This document shows, piece by piece, positions 30,664-40,856 of a stretch of 64,000 nucleotides of DNA. The stretch comes from Lepidostoma basale (Eukaryota; Arthropoda; Insecta; Trichoptera; Lepidostomatidae). The notes beneath the pieces are model-generated. The model saw nothing but the letters and a program-made list of their open reading frames with translations, did no database searches and was not told the origin of the DNA. A program made the translations under genes and the position numbers. Numbering within the stretch: position 1 is the stretch's first letter; each line of letters opens with the position of its first letter. The stretch lies in the NCBI GenBank assembly GCA_022606425.2, contig JAHDVF020000178.1:124001-188000 (forward strand), in the 5' to 3' direction.

Positions 30664-30870
30664 GTAAGCACGCCACCGCCCCCATCCATTACCACTCTCA
30701 TCCATTCACGTCCAGTAATCTTTACAATATCTTCGCTCCAGCGAGCAGGGGATGTCTAACTCTACGGAATCATATGCGCAGTCTCCACTCCAGAATCCGT
30801 CTTCCCCATCGGCTGTCGATTTTTGACAAATATGGCCAGCTCACCACCACATTTAGTGGGTGGGTTTGAG
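30664..30870 (-). pseudogene. LINE-M RT C-terminal fragment
   Basis: Minus strand, across frames: WWAGHICQKSTADGEDGFWS, followed by CAYDSVELDIP and W.EDIVKITGREWMRV-like residues. The pattern W.GHIxR...RPxxRWxDDIxxITGxxWxxxAxDR is common in insect RT tails. Frame breaks are present. Confidence 0.55.
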
Positions 30871-30984
30871 TTTAAACTGTAGGTTTAAGTGTATAAAACT
30901 AATGAGAGATTTCATAATGCATAGTGTTTATCGAGTGTAATAAAAATATTCGTACAGAATAGAATTCCAATTCCAACACGTCTG

Positions 30985-31205
30985 TTAGTAAATGAACCTT
31001 GTAGCTGACTATTGACATGATAGAAAACCGAAATATAAGGAAGGAATATATGGCAAATTATTGCGTCCTCAGTAAATTAATAAAGGGTTACTAAAATAAA
31101 TTAATATCAGGTTGTATCAAAGAGATCTGGAAAAATAAATTAATGAGAACTGACAGTAAGGTCAAAATACATAAAACCTGCGTAAGGCCGGTATTGACAA
31201 GACAT
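30985..31205 (+). pseudogene. LINE-D RT fragment, second copy
   Basis: It repeats 30145-30275 and goes further: ISGCIKEI, MRTDSKVKIHKTCVRPVLT, the same order as WKNKHMRIDSNIRIYKTCVR in the 8.7 kb copy. It stops at 31205, next to a LINE-B fragment. Confidence 0.7.
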
Positions 31206-31222
31206 TGAGACTAGAAAGTAAC

Positions 31223-31445
31223 CACAAATTCTTGAGAACCCACTACATGAGAGAGTACGGGGTATTCCTTGGCTCTATCCAACTGTATTTCTCTTGGGTA
31301 TGCTAGGGTATAACTCCCTCAAACTGAGGAGGGAAGGATTTATGGCAACGCATTTTTTCAAGCTGATTCGGGGTTCTATTGAGAACCCCTATGTTCTGGA
31401 GCAAATAGGTATTTTTGTTCCTGATAGTTACCTGCGACAGCGCTG
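31223..31445 (+). pseudogene. LINE-B fragment, divergent subfamily
   Basis: Allowing one indel: YMREYG, PWLYPTVFLLGMLGYNSLKL, RREGFMATHFFKLIRGSIEN and QIGIFVPDSYLRQR with a stop. Compared with the 35.7 kb copy it is clearly more diverged. No GATTT tail. Confidence 0.8.
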
Positions 31446-31469
31446 ACATCAATTGTTCTTTGCTCCGTC

Positions 31470-31635
31470 GACGATTTTTTTATGAATTCAAAAATCTGTT
31501 TTTTCCACTTTAAACTGAGTCTCCGTTCGTCAGAGTCTCGTTCTCCCGATGATGAAGGTAAGCCATCGAAACATGTCAAAACAAATAAACTCAACAGTGT
31601 AAAAAACAGTGTTTTCATTCATAAAAAAATCGTCA
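31470..31635 (+). repeat. HH1 repeat with a ribozyme-like core
   Basis: The ends CGATTTTTTTATGAATTC and GAATG(inverse)ATAAAAAAATCG are about 48-bp terminal inverted repeats. The core (31540-31582) reads UUCUC-CCGAUGA-U-GAAGG...CCAUC-GAA-ACAUGU-C. One stem II pair is lost and the downstream stem I strand is mutated (AAAAC instead of GAGAA), so this copy is probably inactive. Confidence 0.65.
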
Positions 31636-31639
31636 TTTT

Positions 31640-31695
31640 GTACATGGATAAAGGTTATGTTATAACCGAAACATGTCTATGTTAATTGAAATAAA
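31640..31695 (+). ncRNA. Hammerhead-like core with U3/A8 (HH4)
   Basis: UGGAUAA (31645-31651), extra A, a perfect 6-bp stem II GGUUAU/AUAACC, GAA, ACAUGU, C. The U4 position is G. Stem I pairs at three of four positions (UACA with UAUG). It is fused directly to the HH1 repeat. Confidence 0.5.
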
Positions 31696-31696
31696 G

Positions 31697-31812
31697 AGTT
31701 GTACCTTCTTCCTTCTGTGTCCTGTCAGGTCTCCTTAACGTTAACTATCACCCTTCATGGTGATGACCTGGGAGAAAATATCCAGAGTGGTATCCCCTTG
31801 CCTTCTCTGGAG
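31697..31812 (+). repeat. Dispersed repeat V, copy 2
   Basis: TCTGTGTCCTGTCAGGTCTC and AATATCCAGAGTGGTATCCC match 9840-9985 on the opposite strand. Confidence 0.65.
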
Positions 31813-32692
31813 TTTACCACTCAGTGTAATTATACAGGTATGTATTCAAATATTATACAACAGATTGGTTATTCGTTAGTGAGTTAGCTATTGTTATATT
31901 TGTGTCAATTTAAACTCAAACGAGTTAAATTATTAAAGGTACACACAGGTCCAAACCGTCTTACTTGGGGCCGCTGATGATACGATACGGTCATAATAAG
32001 CGCGGCATGAGGCGGGGGGCGAGGAAGGTATTCGAGTATTTAGCATTTCAATAACGTCACGCCGATGACACGTTTCACGAGGCATGTCCGTCAAGATGAA
32101 AATGAAAAAGCGAAACATTTCAAAAGCGAATAACTAAGGGGGAGGTAAATTTTGAATATAATATTATGAAATTCATGACTAGAAATTCTTATATTGAATA
32201 TTTTTGCCGAATACCAAAAAAACGCCGTAACACAGCGGGCATCTGAGGAAATGAACGTGATACAATGTGAAATTTGAATACAATATTAAATTATTCAATT
32301 TAAGGAAAATGCGTGTTATGAGATATTTTTTAAATATTTTATTTTGTACGCGATGTCTCTGCGGGTCTCAATATATTGTATATAAAAGATAACCCTCTTA
32401 TATATAGTACACAAAATGGCAACCTGGAAAAACAAGGATTTCATAGACGCGTTGAACAGATAAATGGAAAAACAAGAAGCTTAAACAACTGTCCGACACA
32501 GTAAATCGTGTAATCTTCTTTGGGATGTATTAATGGCTGAAATATTTACAGGCATTAGATAAACGTAATACAAAAATTGGCCGCATGAAAAATTTTAATA
32601 AAAATTACACATGTTAGAAATTTCACAATTAACAATACCAAATTTTTCTCCTTTTGTTTTCTACATTACTGTCATACTAATGACATAATAAT
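31813..32692. other. Mostly AT-rich, nothing recognised
   Basis: A GC-richer patch at 31945-32060 has no recognisable content. Confidence 0.35.
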
Positions 32693-32706
32693 AATAATGA
32701 GAACAA

Positions 32707-34335
32707 CTAACTAACTTACCATCACGTCGTCTCCCCGGAGGGGTAGGCAGAAAGAATGGAACGCCACACTGTTCTGTCCTGACATACGTCTCTCACTTCC
32801 TCTACATTCATACATCTTGTCATGCACGCACGTCGATTTTTCCGACTCCTCACGTGACCGACATTCAATATTTGATTGATTTGATCGTGCCACGTTTTCC
32901 TCGGCCTTCCTCTATTTCTAGCTCCGTTCACGCCGTTTACATATACCTTCTTTACCATTCTGTCTTCACTCATTCTTTCCATGTGTCCAAACCATCTTAA
33001 TGACCCTTTCCTTATTTTGTTCATAACACTTTCATTCGCACCACATTCACTTCTTATACTTGCATTTGTCACTCTATCATATACAGATTTCCACACATTC
33101 GTCTTAGAGATCTCATTTCTACTGCATTTATTCTACTTTCATCCTTCTTTTGCCAGTTCCATGCTTCACTTCCATACATAAGGGTCGGCACAAGAACACC
33201 ATTGTGCACTGCCATCTTAGCTTTTTGGATAGGCTTTTGTTTGCGATGACAACTTTAAGTGCACCATTTATTCTGTTGCCTGCCCCAACCCTTCTTTCAA
33301 TATCCTTCTCCACCCTCCCATCCTTTGTAAACATACTTCCTAAATAAACAAATTCATCCACTTGTTCCAGATTTTCACCGTTTACACTAATGTTGCAGAC
33401 TGTCATGCTTCCTTCTTTTTCGAAAATCATTACCTTAGACTTATTCACATTCATCATCAAATCGTATCGCTTGCATACCTCATACATACTAGACACCAGG
33501 GCTTGCAGTTCGTGCTCGTTGTCTGCAAGTAGCACAGCGTCGTCCGCATACAACAAACAGCTTACTGACACACCTTCCATTTTTGCACCTGCTTCCAACC
33601 CTTTCAGCTCTTTCATACACTTGTCCATATATAGATTAAACAACCATGGAGACATTACACACCCCTGTTTGACACCTTTATTGATATCAAACCAGGTTGT
33701 AAGATCCCCATTTACTCTGACACTAGCAGTGCTTTCTGTGTACAGCGATGTAATTGCCGTGATCAGTTTTGTGTTTATTCCATATTCCGACAATATTTCC
33801 CACAGTTTACCTCTATCTACGCGATCATGTGCTTTTTGCAAATCGACAAACGCACAGAAGAGTTTACGGTTTTTGGCCATAAACTTCTCTGTCACTGTAC
33901 GAAGTGCAAAAATTTGATCCATGCTCCTCTGCCATTCATAAAAGCGCCTTGCACATCCCAAACTCTATCACTCGTCGTCTTTCTTACTCTTTCTATTAAA
34001 ATTCTGACATAGATTTTACCAACAACACTCAAAATACTAGCTCTGTAGTTTCCACATTCCATATGGGATCCTTTTCCTTTGTACAGAGGCAAGATAACTG
34101 CTCTCCTCCAGTCGAGTGGGGTATATCCCTCCTCCAAGCATTGGTTGAACAGTTTACATATCTATGCGGAAACTACTTCGCCACCGTTTTTGATAAATTC
34201 TATAGCGATGCAGTCATACCCTACAGCTTTTCCACTTTTCATTACTTTCACAGATCTTTCAATCTCATTCATACTTATTTTTTCTGTATTGTCATTTATA
34301 CCAATCGCGTTTACACCACTTCTAATGCTTTCATC
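32707..34335 (-). pseudogene. LINE-A RT, 1.6-kb copy with 14-bp duplication
   Basis: The second-longest LINE-A copy. From 34335 leftward: GKAVGYDCIAIEFIKNGG, EEGYTPLDWRRAVILPLYKG, QGAFMNGRG, FCAFVDLQKAHDRVDRGKLW (motif A), KGVKQGCVMSPWLFN (motif B), CLLYADDAVLLAD with YADD at 33550-33539, FVYLGSMFT, then the C-terminus to YPSGETT. Disruptions: a Trp-to-stop change near 34170, two lost bases near 33925, and single lost A's in A-runs near 33230 and 33090. AATAATGAGAACAA flanks it exactly (32693-32706 and 34336-34349). Despite several lesions the duplication is perfect. Confidence 0.95.
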
Positions 34336-34374
34336 AATAATGAGAACAAAATTTAAAATAATCCAGAAATATAG

Positions 34375-34455
34375 TATAGTATTACATAAAGCGTGCGATT
34401 AACCCAACCTATGACATGTCATAAGTCCTGTAAACACCTCGATCAACCATACATT
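34375..34455 (+). repeat. Dispersed repeat U, copy 1
   Basis: ATTACATAAAGCGTGCGATT and AAGTCCTGTAAACACCTCGA recur at 49915-49990 with a few differences. Confidence 0.7.
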
Positions 34456-35270
34456 ACAATATGGTAAATCATTATCAGTTCTAATACAAGAAGTATTCCT
34501 CTCTCGCTTTCTTGTATTCAAACGTACCTACTCTTTCTTAAAGACAGCAGAGTTTTGGCCTATTTATTTTATGATACTTTCAAAATAAGCATAGCATTGA
34601 AATGATTAATGGAAAAATGTATAAAAAAATAAAATTATATAAAACGAATTTTCAACTTAAAATATTTACAATACAAGGCGCCCTTATCTCTTAGACATTT
34701 CTTCTCCGGGAAAATATAATGCTCCATGTCTATCTTTGTAAAATATTGTCGCAATAAAAATATTTTAGAAACGTAATCTTTATTTATCTTCGCTGGAGCA
34801 ATAATTTCCAACATCAAAATATAATTTCCCCAGTTTAACACCGGGGTATATAATTCTTCATATAAATAACGCTTGCGAAGGTCGTATTTCTACGTTACAG
34901 AGCCAACGAACCGCGCCGTGTGTCCTTATATACGGCATGCCGGTGGGTTTAACTTCAAAACTTACTAAATAAATACGCATGAGAAAATTAACTTTATTAC
35001 TCAACAATCATGATTAAAGTTCCATCATTTATCACTGTGTAAGTAAAAGGCATTATACAATACAGTGTGATTAATTAGAAACCGAGAACTCCGGGACGGA
35101 ACTTTCCTCGGGGAACTTTCGAGATGGATCGGTAATAATACAAGAAAATAAATCAAATCATTCATAAAACCAATTATCGCTAATTCAACTTTCAAAATTA
35201 GATAACGGTAAATTTCAATTTCATTTTATTCGCCGAAGGACGTATCGTAATCTCAAACTATACGAATTTA
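34456..35270. other. AT-rich single-copy DNA
   Basis: A 68-residue minus-strand open frame (34635-34841) is not recognised. Nothing else is seen. Confidence 0.35.
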
Positions 35271-35274
35271 TATT

Positions 35275-35345
35275 GTTTCTTGAATAATGATATAAAACTC
35301 CATATTAAATAATTAATACGACTGAAAACGTCTGTTTTATAGAAG
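35275..35345. repeat. HH5 left arm
   Basis: TTTCTTGAATAATGATATAA, AAACTCCATATTAAATAATT and GAAAACGTCTGTTTTATAG match HH5. An HH4 repeat follows immediately. Confidence 0.65.
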
Positions 35346-35520
35346 TTTTATTATACTATAATCGCCTTCACTTTGTGTTGTGGATTCATATTTGTAATAA
35401 TTAAAATTGTGTTCATTGATAAAGTTTATGTTATAACCGAAACATGTATATTATAAAACATGTATATTATAAAACATGTATATTATAAATAAAGTGTTGT
35501 AATACTAAGTGTAATAATTA
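35346..35520 (+). repeat. HH4 repeat with triplicated ACATGTATATTAT
   Basis: TTCACTTTGTGTTGTGGATT opens the repeat and GTGTTGTAATACTAAGTGTA closes it. The core at 35410-35452 is UUGAUAA, extra A, GUUUAU/AUAACC (one mismatch), GAA, ACAUGU, A. After it, AAAACATGTATATTAT is repeated in tandem (35442-35487), so the stem III palindrome occurs three times. Confidence 0.65.
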
Positions 35521-35524
35521 TGTA

Positions 35525-35690
35525 CTCGTATTTGAGACGGCCGCGGCCATGTAATACGACAAGAAGGCCTCTTGCATGCCATAATGGAGGGTATGACCGA
35601 GGGGACAAACTCTAGGGGACGCCCACGCTGAGAGTACCTGGAGGACCTGTTGGTGGACGAGCGCTGCTCATTATGTATCTGCACATGCAT
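35525..35690 (+). pseudogene. LINE-J RT C-terminal fragment
   Basis: GHVIRQEGLLHAIMEGMTEG, TNSRGRPR, a stop, then EYLEDLLVDERCS. The pattern RQxGLxxxIxEGxxxGxxxRGRPRxxY is a recurrent RT tail in insects. About 165 bases remain. Confidence 0.65.
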
Positions 35691-35697
35691 GTATCAT

Positions 35698-35741
35698 CAT
35701 CGTAGATACATGCATGTATGCACATGCATGTATCTACGATG
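35698..35741. repeat. Perfect inverted repeat, 18-bp arms
   Basis: CATCGTAGATACATGCAT (35698-35715) and its exact reverse complement (35724-35741) enclose 8 bases. It marks the junction of LINE-J with LINE-B. Confidence 0.9.
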
Positions 35742-36513
35742 AGAGATCTCGGGATCATCTATGAGAGTAGGCTGACTTTTCGTGCACATGTTGAGAGGAT
35801 TTGTGGCACTGCACTGAAGATGTTGGGCTTCATCGTCCGGACCGGCAGAGTTTTCAGGGATCCCAATGTGCTCAGAGTCCTATACAACGCATTGGTTCGG
35901 AGCAGACTCGAAAATGGTTCTGTGATATGGAGTCCTCACAAGGCGAGATATTCCGTTATGCTAGAGAGGGTTCAGAAAAAAGTTCTGAGGTATCTCTACA
36001 TGAGGGAGTATGGTAGCTATCCTTGGCTCTATCCCACGGCATTTCTTTTGGGAATGCTCGAAACCAATTCTTTACAGCTTCGAAGAGATGGACATCTAAT
36101 TACCCATTTCTTTAGATTACTTAGGGGATACTTCGAGAACTCGGCCGTACTGGAGGGTGTTCGGCTTTTTGTCCCCGATAGATATCTCCGACAGCGACAG
36201 CACAGATTGTTTTACCTACCGGCTGCCAGAACCAATCTGCCTCTGGTGACACCGGTGGGAAGAGCAATTAGTCTGCTGAACGCGGTCTCCTCGAAGATCG
36301 ACGTCTTTCATGTTGGTGAAAGTACGTTCAGAAGGCAAATACTCTTAATTCTGGAGAGTATCCTGTCTTCCTAATGTTGAACCATCTCTTATGCGTTTCT
36401 GGTAGTATACTATATATAATATATTATTTTACCTGTTCTCAATAGATGCCTTAAAAATAAATTTTGTAATGTCTGTTGATGAAATAAACTGATTTGATTT
36501 GATTTGATTTGAT
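35735..36513 (+). mobile_element. LINE-B fragment with an open frame and GATTT tail
   Basis: The open frame to 36374 gives about 210 residues: MRDLGIIYESRLTFRAHVER, ALKMLGFIVRTGRVFRDPNV, LYNALVRSRLENGSVIWSPH, MREYGSYPWLYPTAFLLGML and FVPDRYLRQRQHRLFYLPA. It begins in the region after the YADD box (LGIxYxSxLTFxxHV is typical of jockey/R1-type RTs) and is the best-preserved LINE-B piece, with no internal stop. A 3' UTR of about 115 bases leads to (GATTT)n at 36490-36513. It is 5'-truncated. Confidence 0.9.
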
Positions 36514-36519
36514 TATATG

Positions 36520-36780
36520 CAGATTCCAAAAGAACCGCACAAGACAGGGAAAAATGGAAGAGAAGAATAGAGGAAATTGCAGCAAACCAATCCCAAGATT
36601 GAAACCAGAGAGAGAGAGAGAGATTTGAGACGGTGACGGTTCCACTACAAGCGCCTTCCCCTGCCCCAGATGCCCCAGAATGTGTGGGTCCAGGTTCGGG
36701 CTCTTCAGTCACATGCGGACCCACAACCGTGAAGGACAGTCTTCCTCGGACACGAGGTACAGCCGATGATGGAATTATGT
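36520..36780 (+). pseudogene. LINE-K C-terminus with C2H2 zinc finger
   Basis: It reads DSKRTAQDREKWKRRIEEIA, then a GA-run with stops, then FPCPRCPRMCGSRFGLFSHM and RTHNRE. C-x2-C-x12-H-x3-H (36662-36724) is a complete C2H2 zinc finger. Fingers of this type sit at the end of some endonuclease-RT proteins after the AQDRxxWR block. It adjoins the LINE-B tail. Confidence 0.75.
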
Positions 36781-36784
36781 ATAC

Positions 36785-36875
36785 TATGTGAATGACATGT
36801 TTCGTATGTCTAAGACGTTTGAAAATTCCTTAGATAGGCGAAACATGTCATTCACTCAAAATACTCGTATAATAA
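36785..36875. repeat. HH5 fold-back, short copy with two cores
   Basis: AATGACATGTTTCG at 36791 and CGAAACATGTCATT at 36839 are inverted. The plus-strand core (36832-36862) is UUGAAAA, U, a CCU/AGG stem, GAAAC, AUGUC. The minus-strand core is more worn. Confidence 0.65.
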
Positions 36876-36879
36876 AATT

Positions 36880-37625
36880 CTAAATTACAATTATGAACCA
36901 ATGTATTTAATTATGAACCAATTGAAAAATATATTGATATCGATGGTTCGTCTTATATCCGATGATTGTTAGTCGAGCATACCCAGTAAAAGGTCATTCA
37001 TTGGGTATAACCAAAACCATTGATTTACACTGCGTGATAAATGACTACAAAAAGAACGAAATGCATTCAAAGCAAATCAGCATTGATTGGATCATTCTTT
37101 AAATGTTTTAATTCTGAAACACTTTTATTACAGATATCACTATTAATTTGTATGAGATTGTCGCTACACTATTTAACGGTTTAAAAGTCTCTATACTTGT
37201 TTTCATATATATAAACAGTTATCTTTCCACCTGCCAGCAAATATACTAAAAAAAAATTGTCAAATCAAAAATGTTTGAAACTGACATTTTGCTTTGCAAG
37301 CGTTGTTGTAATACAGGTACAAAAATCGTATATTTGTAACACGGAGAGAAACGCGAAATCATAACGTATCGATCAACTAAAATATTGCCGATAGAGCAAT
37401 TCGCCAGAAATATTTGTAAAATAAAGTTAACTCTTTTTTATGCAATGAAAATGGTATCACGATCAATATATGTTTTAAAAGTTGAGCATTTTAATTTAAA
37501 AAATTTATGATGTTTGTAAACAAACTATAGAATGGGGATTTTAATAACCATCGTCAAGATTTGAAAACTCAATACCAAGCTTTATATTTATAATGTATTT
37601 TGAACGTTTAAGGTTTTTCTTTCAT
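36880..37625. other. AT-rich DNA, nothing recognised
   Basis: No feature is supported here. Confidence 0.4.
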
Positions 37626-37627
37626 TA

Positions 37628-37800
37628 GATCTGGCGATCTGTAGAGATCCAACTGTCCCTCCATCTCTAAAGTTGTCTTCCAGGTGAACGGTGTACGATA
37701 GGGATATCGTTAGCGGCTGTATATGAGAGTCTGTCACTATTCATTCTGGCTACATGGTCCCTCTAGCATCTTCTTCTGGATTTACTCCGCCGAGTAGTGT
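37628..37800 (-). pseudogene. LINE-D C-terminal fragment
   Basis: Minus-strand GGVNPEEDARGTMWPE and the following TDSHIQPLTISL region match the 9.2 kb copy (SRRRYWRDHVARMDGDRLVY), frameshifted. Confidence 0.65.
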
Positions 37801-38170
37801 CCTCTTTTTCCTAAGTTTTTCCCGAACACATAATTCTTCGGTTCATTGCATAAATCATTATCTATCATCTCTATTTGATTATTCTTCATCTTCCTAAACT
37901 TGTCCCATTTACTTGGGTCGGTTCTTTTTGTATGATGTCTCCAGGACTCTTTGTCCTGGGTGGCGTCTGGTGCTTCTTTGAACGAGTCCAATTAATGTCA
38001 ACTAAGGCCTACCACGACCTCTGGGTCGCTGGTCCGCTTCATTACCCTACGAGTAACGTGAAGAAATGGGTGCCGTATGACTTAACCGTACCATCTCAGA
38101 CGATTCTCCTCAGGTACATCAAACTGCTGCTGCAAACGCTGACTATCATCGTTGGTGATAGTCAGCGTCT
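37801..38170 (-). pseudogene. LINE-I RT C-terminal fragment
   Basis: Minus strand, across one frame change: EENRLRWYG, HPFLHVTRRVMKRTSDPEVV, then LDSFKEAPDATQDKESWRHH and TKRTDPSKWDKFRK. RLRWYGHVxRxxxxxVTRRV...DxxxWRxxxxRxDPSK is a widespread RT tail. A short hairpin GACTATCATC/GATGATAGTC lies near its start. Confidence 0.7.
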
Positions 38171-38629
38171 ACTGTCTCGGAATTTAAAATATCTCCATTC
38201 CATCTGCTCTTCTGAGAAGAAAAAAACGCGATATAGGGTTAATTAAATTGTTTGTTATTTTGCGGATACACGTACAATATTAATTTAGGCGAGCCTCGTG
38301 ACTCATTATACAAACAAAAAGTGCATTAAAATTGGCGGTCACAAGATTCCGTCAGCGCAGGTAAGCAAGGTGACTCGTACAAGGTGAGATACCACCTACA
38401 GCTGACATTTTTGCTTAAAAACACATTGATTCAACTTTATTTGGGCCGTACAAGCTAATTAATTATGATTTTAATAACGGAAAGCTATATTAAATGTTTG
38501 AAGTGTGAGATCATTTACAAAGCGATGGTTAGAATGCTCGACTCGTTGATCGTGACACGTGAACTGGTTCTATTTTCATAACATGTCTTATCATTTCAGT
38601 TCGCACTTGGAATTAACGTGCTTTCGTTC
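38171..38629. other. AT-rich DNA, nothing recognised
   Basis: No feature is supported here. Confidence 0.35.
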
Positions 38630-38735
38630 GAAATCGACACAAACATTTTATAATGCCTCAGAAAGGTGAAACATGTAATTTCTATAAATTATAATAAAGT
38701 TGGCAAAAGGTCTCAAATGCATACGAGTATATGAA
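38630..38735 (+). repeat. HH5 right arm, worn
   Basis: ATAATGCCTCAGAAAGGTGA and AACATGTAATTTCTATAAAT fit the HH5 right arm; UUGACAA is not preserved. Confidence 0.55.
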
Positions 38736-38739
38736 TTAG

Positions 38740-39520
38740 TTTTTTTTTTACCAAATAAGGACCGATTTGTTGTATTGATTTATTTTTAACATTTAAAGGT
38801 TCGGTCTTATATAATAACAAATATAGTTAGAAAAGGGTGTAGGGTGTAATCGTTGGGAGAACTAAATAATCAGTTCCGTGCCAAATGCCATTTTCATTTT
38901 AATTTAAAAAAATTATGAAGTTTTACATCGTTGTTTAGGAAACAATAAATAATATTGCAAATATCTGTCAAAAATATTTCATGGCGTCACTAAACAAAGT
39001 TTGAAATATTATACAGAGAAATAGTGCACGCCATTAAAACTAGAGTTGAAAATTTCTCAATAGCTTTTAACGATCCGGCACAGCTCCCTATAGAGGATTA
39101 AAGATCCTGTCTAAAAAGTAATATTGCTAAAGTTAACTATTTATATACAGAAAACAACATGGCGATAGAGAAACTGAATTACTTTGAGCTTCAAACAAAT
39201 TTGACAAAGAACAATAAAGGAGAGTACAATACACAATAAAATGTACAATTTTAAAATTGGTTCTTAAACTCGCGTGACCAAAATGCAATTACAATACGTT
39301 TATCCGAACCGGTGCACGAGAATTGATAAGTTCCTTATTAAAAGCTGATCTACTATAAGACATGACATCCACTTACTGTATTAAATATCATTATATTTAT
39401 AGAATGAAAATTTACAAAGTTTAAATTTGAAACGATGTTTTACATTTCACAATTTATTTATATGAATTTGTCGCGACAGATGCTTCGCCATATTGGCATA
39501 CATCTGTCATTTGTTGAAAT
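38740..39520. other. AT-rich DNA, nothing recognised
   Basis: No feature is supported here. Confidence 0.4.
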
Positions 39521-39572
39521 ATCCATAGTGTTTCGGTCAAAACAATGAATTATAAAAATGTTAACAAAAACA

Positions 39573-39725
39573 AACCATCACGCCGTCTCCCCGAATGGGT
39601 AGGCAGAAAGAATGGACTGCCACACTTTAACCGATGCGGCAATCCACCCTTCTCTTTTCGCCCCCACGGGAGACGCGGTGTGATGGGTTGCGAACCTCAT
39701 CGCCACCAATAGGCATCTACCGATA
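39573..39725 (-). mobile_element. LINE-A-tailed chimera, short copy
   Basis: Antisense of the LINE-A end (CATCACGCCGTCTCCCCGAA, GGACTGCCACACTTTA) is followed by GAGACGCGGTGTGATGGGTT and GCGAACCTCATCGCCACC, the chimera body. It stops at GGCATCTACCG. Confidence 0.8.
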
Positions 39726-39749
39726 AAAATGTATCTTTGTGTAAAATCA

Positions 39750-39880
39750 ATATATATGTATTTTATTCTTTGTCATATTAACAATATTATGTATGTATGT
39801 TTCGGAGCATTGCTCCATCTTCAAGCGTAACTATTATATAACAACATGAAAATTAAAGAATTGTTGTCTTATATATAAAA
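39750..39880 (-). repeat. HH7 ribozyme-like repeat
   Basis: The minus-strand core (39832-39788) is UUGAAGA, U, stem II GGAGC/GCUCC (5 bp), GAAAC, AUAC. It keeps the fold but has U at position 3 with G at position 8, and the palindrome is lost. Confidence 0.5.
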
Positions 39881-39918
39881 ACATAACAGTAAATAAATGT
39901 TATATTATATTAAAAATA

Positions 39919-39983
39919 AGGATCTATCACATTTGATCTCAAATTTGATACCTATACATTTGAGATCAAATGTGATAGATCCT
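39919..39983. repeat. Perfect inverted repeat, 26-bp arms
   Basis: The arm 39919-39944 (starting AGGATCTATCACATTTGATC) is the exact reverse complement of 39958-39983, with a 13-base loop. Confidence 0.9.
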
Positions 39984-40002
39984 ACTCGTATGCTAGATTA
40001 TA

Positions 40003-40726
40003 TTGTTCTCCCGGTGATGAAGGTGCACTGAGGATGTTGGGGTTCATTGTCCGGACCGGAAAAGATTTCAGGGATCCCAATGTGCTCAGAGTCCTATACA
40101 ACGCATTGGTTCGGAGCAGGCTCGAAGGTGGTTCTGTGAAATGGAGTCCTCACGAAGTGAGATATTCCGTTATGCTGGAGAGGGTTCAGAAAAAATTTCT
40201 GAGGTATCTCTACATGAGGGAGTATGGTAGTTATCCGTGGTTCTATCCCACGGCATTTCTTCTGGGAATGCTCGGAACCAATTCTTGACAGCTTCGAAGA
40301 GATGGACATCTAATAACCCATTTCTTCAGATTAATTAGGGGATACTTCGAGAACTCGGCCGTACTGGAGGATGTTGGTCTTTTTGTCCCCGATAGATATC
40401 TCCGACAGCGACAGCACAGATTGTTTTACCTACCGGCCGCCAGAACCAATCTGCCTCTGGTGACACCGGTGGAAAGAGCAATTAGTCTGCTGAACGCGGT
40501 CTCCTCGGAGATCGACGTCTTTCATGTTAGTGAAAGTACGTTCAGGGGGCAAATACTGTTGGCTTTAGAAAGTATCTTGTCTTCCTAATGTCGAACCATC
40601 TCTAATGCGTTCCTGGTACTTTGTTGTATTTTTATAATATTTTACCTGTACTTAATAGATGCCTTAAACATTTTCCTGTTTGTAATGTCTATTGAGTTAA
40701 TAAACTGATTTGATTTGATTTGATTT
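40003..40726 (+). pseudogene. LINE-B fragment with one stop codon
   Basis: An HH1 scrap (TTCTCCCGGTGATGAAGGTG) at 40003 leads directly into LINE-B from LRMLGFIVRTGKDFRDPNV. TTA is changed to TGA at 40286 (after MLGTNS); beyond it the frame continues intact to SESTFRGQILLALESILSS. Tail (GATTT)n at 40707-40726. Very similar to the 35.7 kb copy. Confidence 0.9.
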
Positions 40727-40850
40727 GAAAACCTTGCCAACCTGTCTGGCGAAACCGGTTGCCGTCGAAATAAAGACAATAGTGAAAGTAGTATTATTTA
40801 AAATGAACTTATATCAAGAGATTTCAGTTAAATCGTTTAATTATCCATAA
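40727..40850 (+). repeat. HH8 repeat
   Basis: CTGTCTGGCGAAACCGG, TTGCCGTCGAAATAAAGAC and ATATCAAGAGATTTCAGTTA match the family at 24.7 and 43.9 kb. Confidence 0.6.
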
Positions 40851-40856
40851 AACCTT

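Noticed and set aside
30376..30664. Overlapping open frames on both strands as genes
   Set aside because: No motif, no splice signals, and both strands are open equally; length is within chance in this composition.
9840..31812. Host exon in repeat V
   Set aside because: The open frames differ between the two copies and the segment occurs twice in opposite orientation, so it is a repeat.
33390..33917. 175-residue plus-strand open frame
   Set aside because: It is the antisense shadow of the LINE-A RT on the minus strand.
34635..34841. 68-residue minus-strand open frame as a gene
   Set aside because: No recognisable domain and AT-driven composition; no start-site context.
35698..35741. Intrinsic transcription terminator
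   Set aside because: Bacterial terminators do not apply here and no T-run follows the hairpin.
38630..38735. Active ribozyme in every HH5 copy
   Set aside because: Copies at 12.6, 18.5, 38.6 and 54.9 kb lack the UUGACAA half or have changed cleavage-site bases; only 58.34 and 36.83 kb keep a plausible core.
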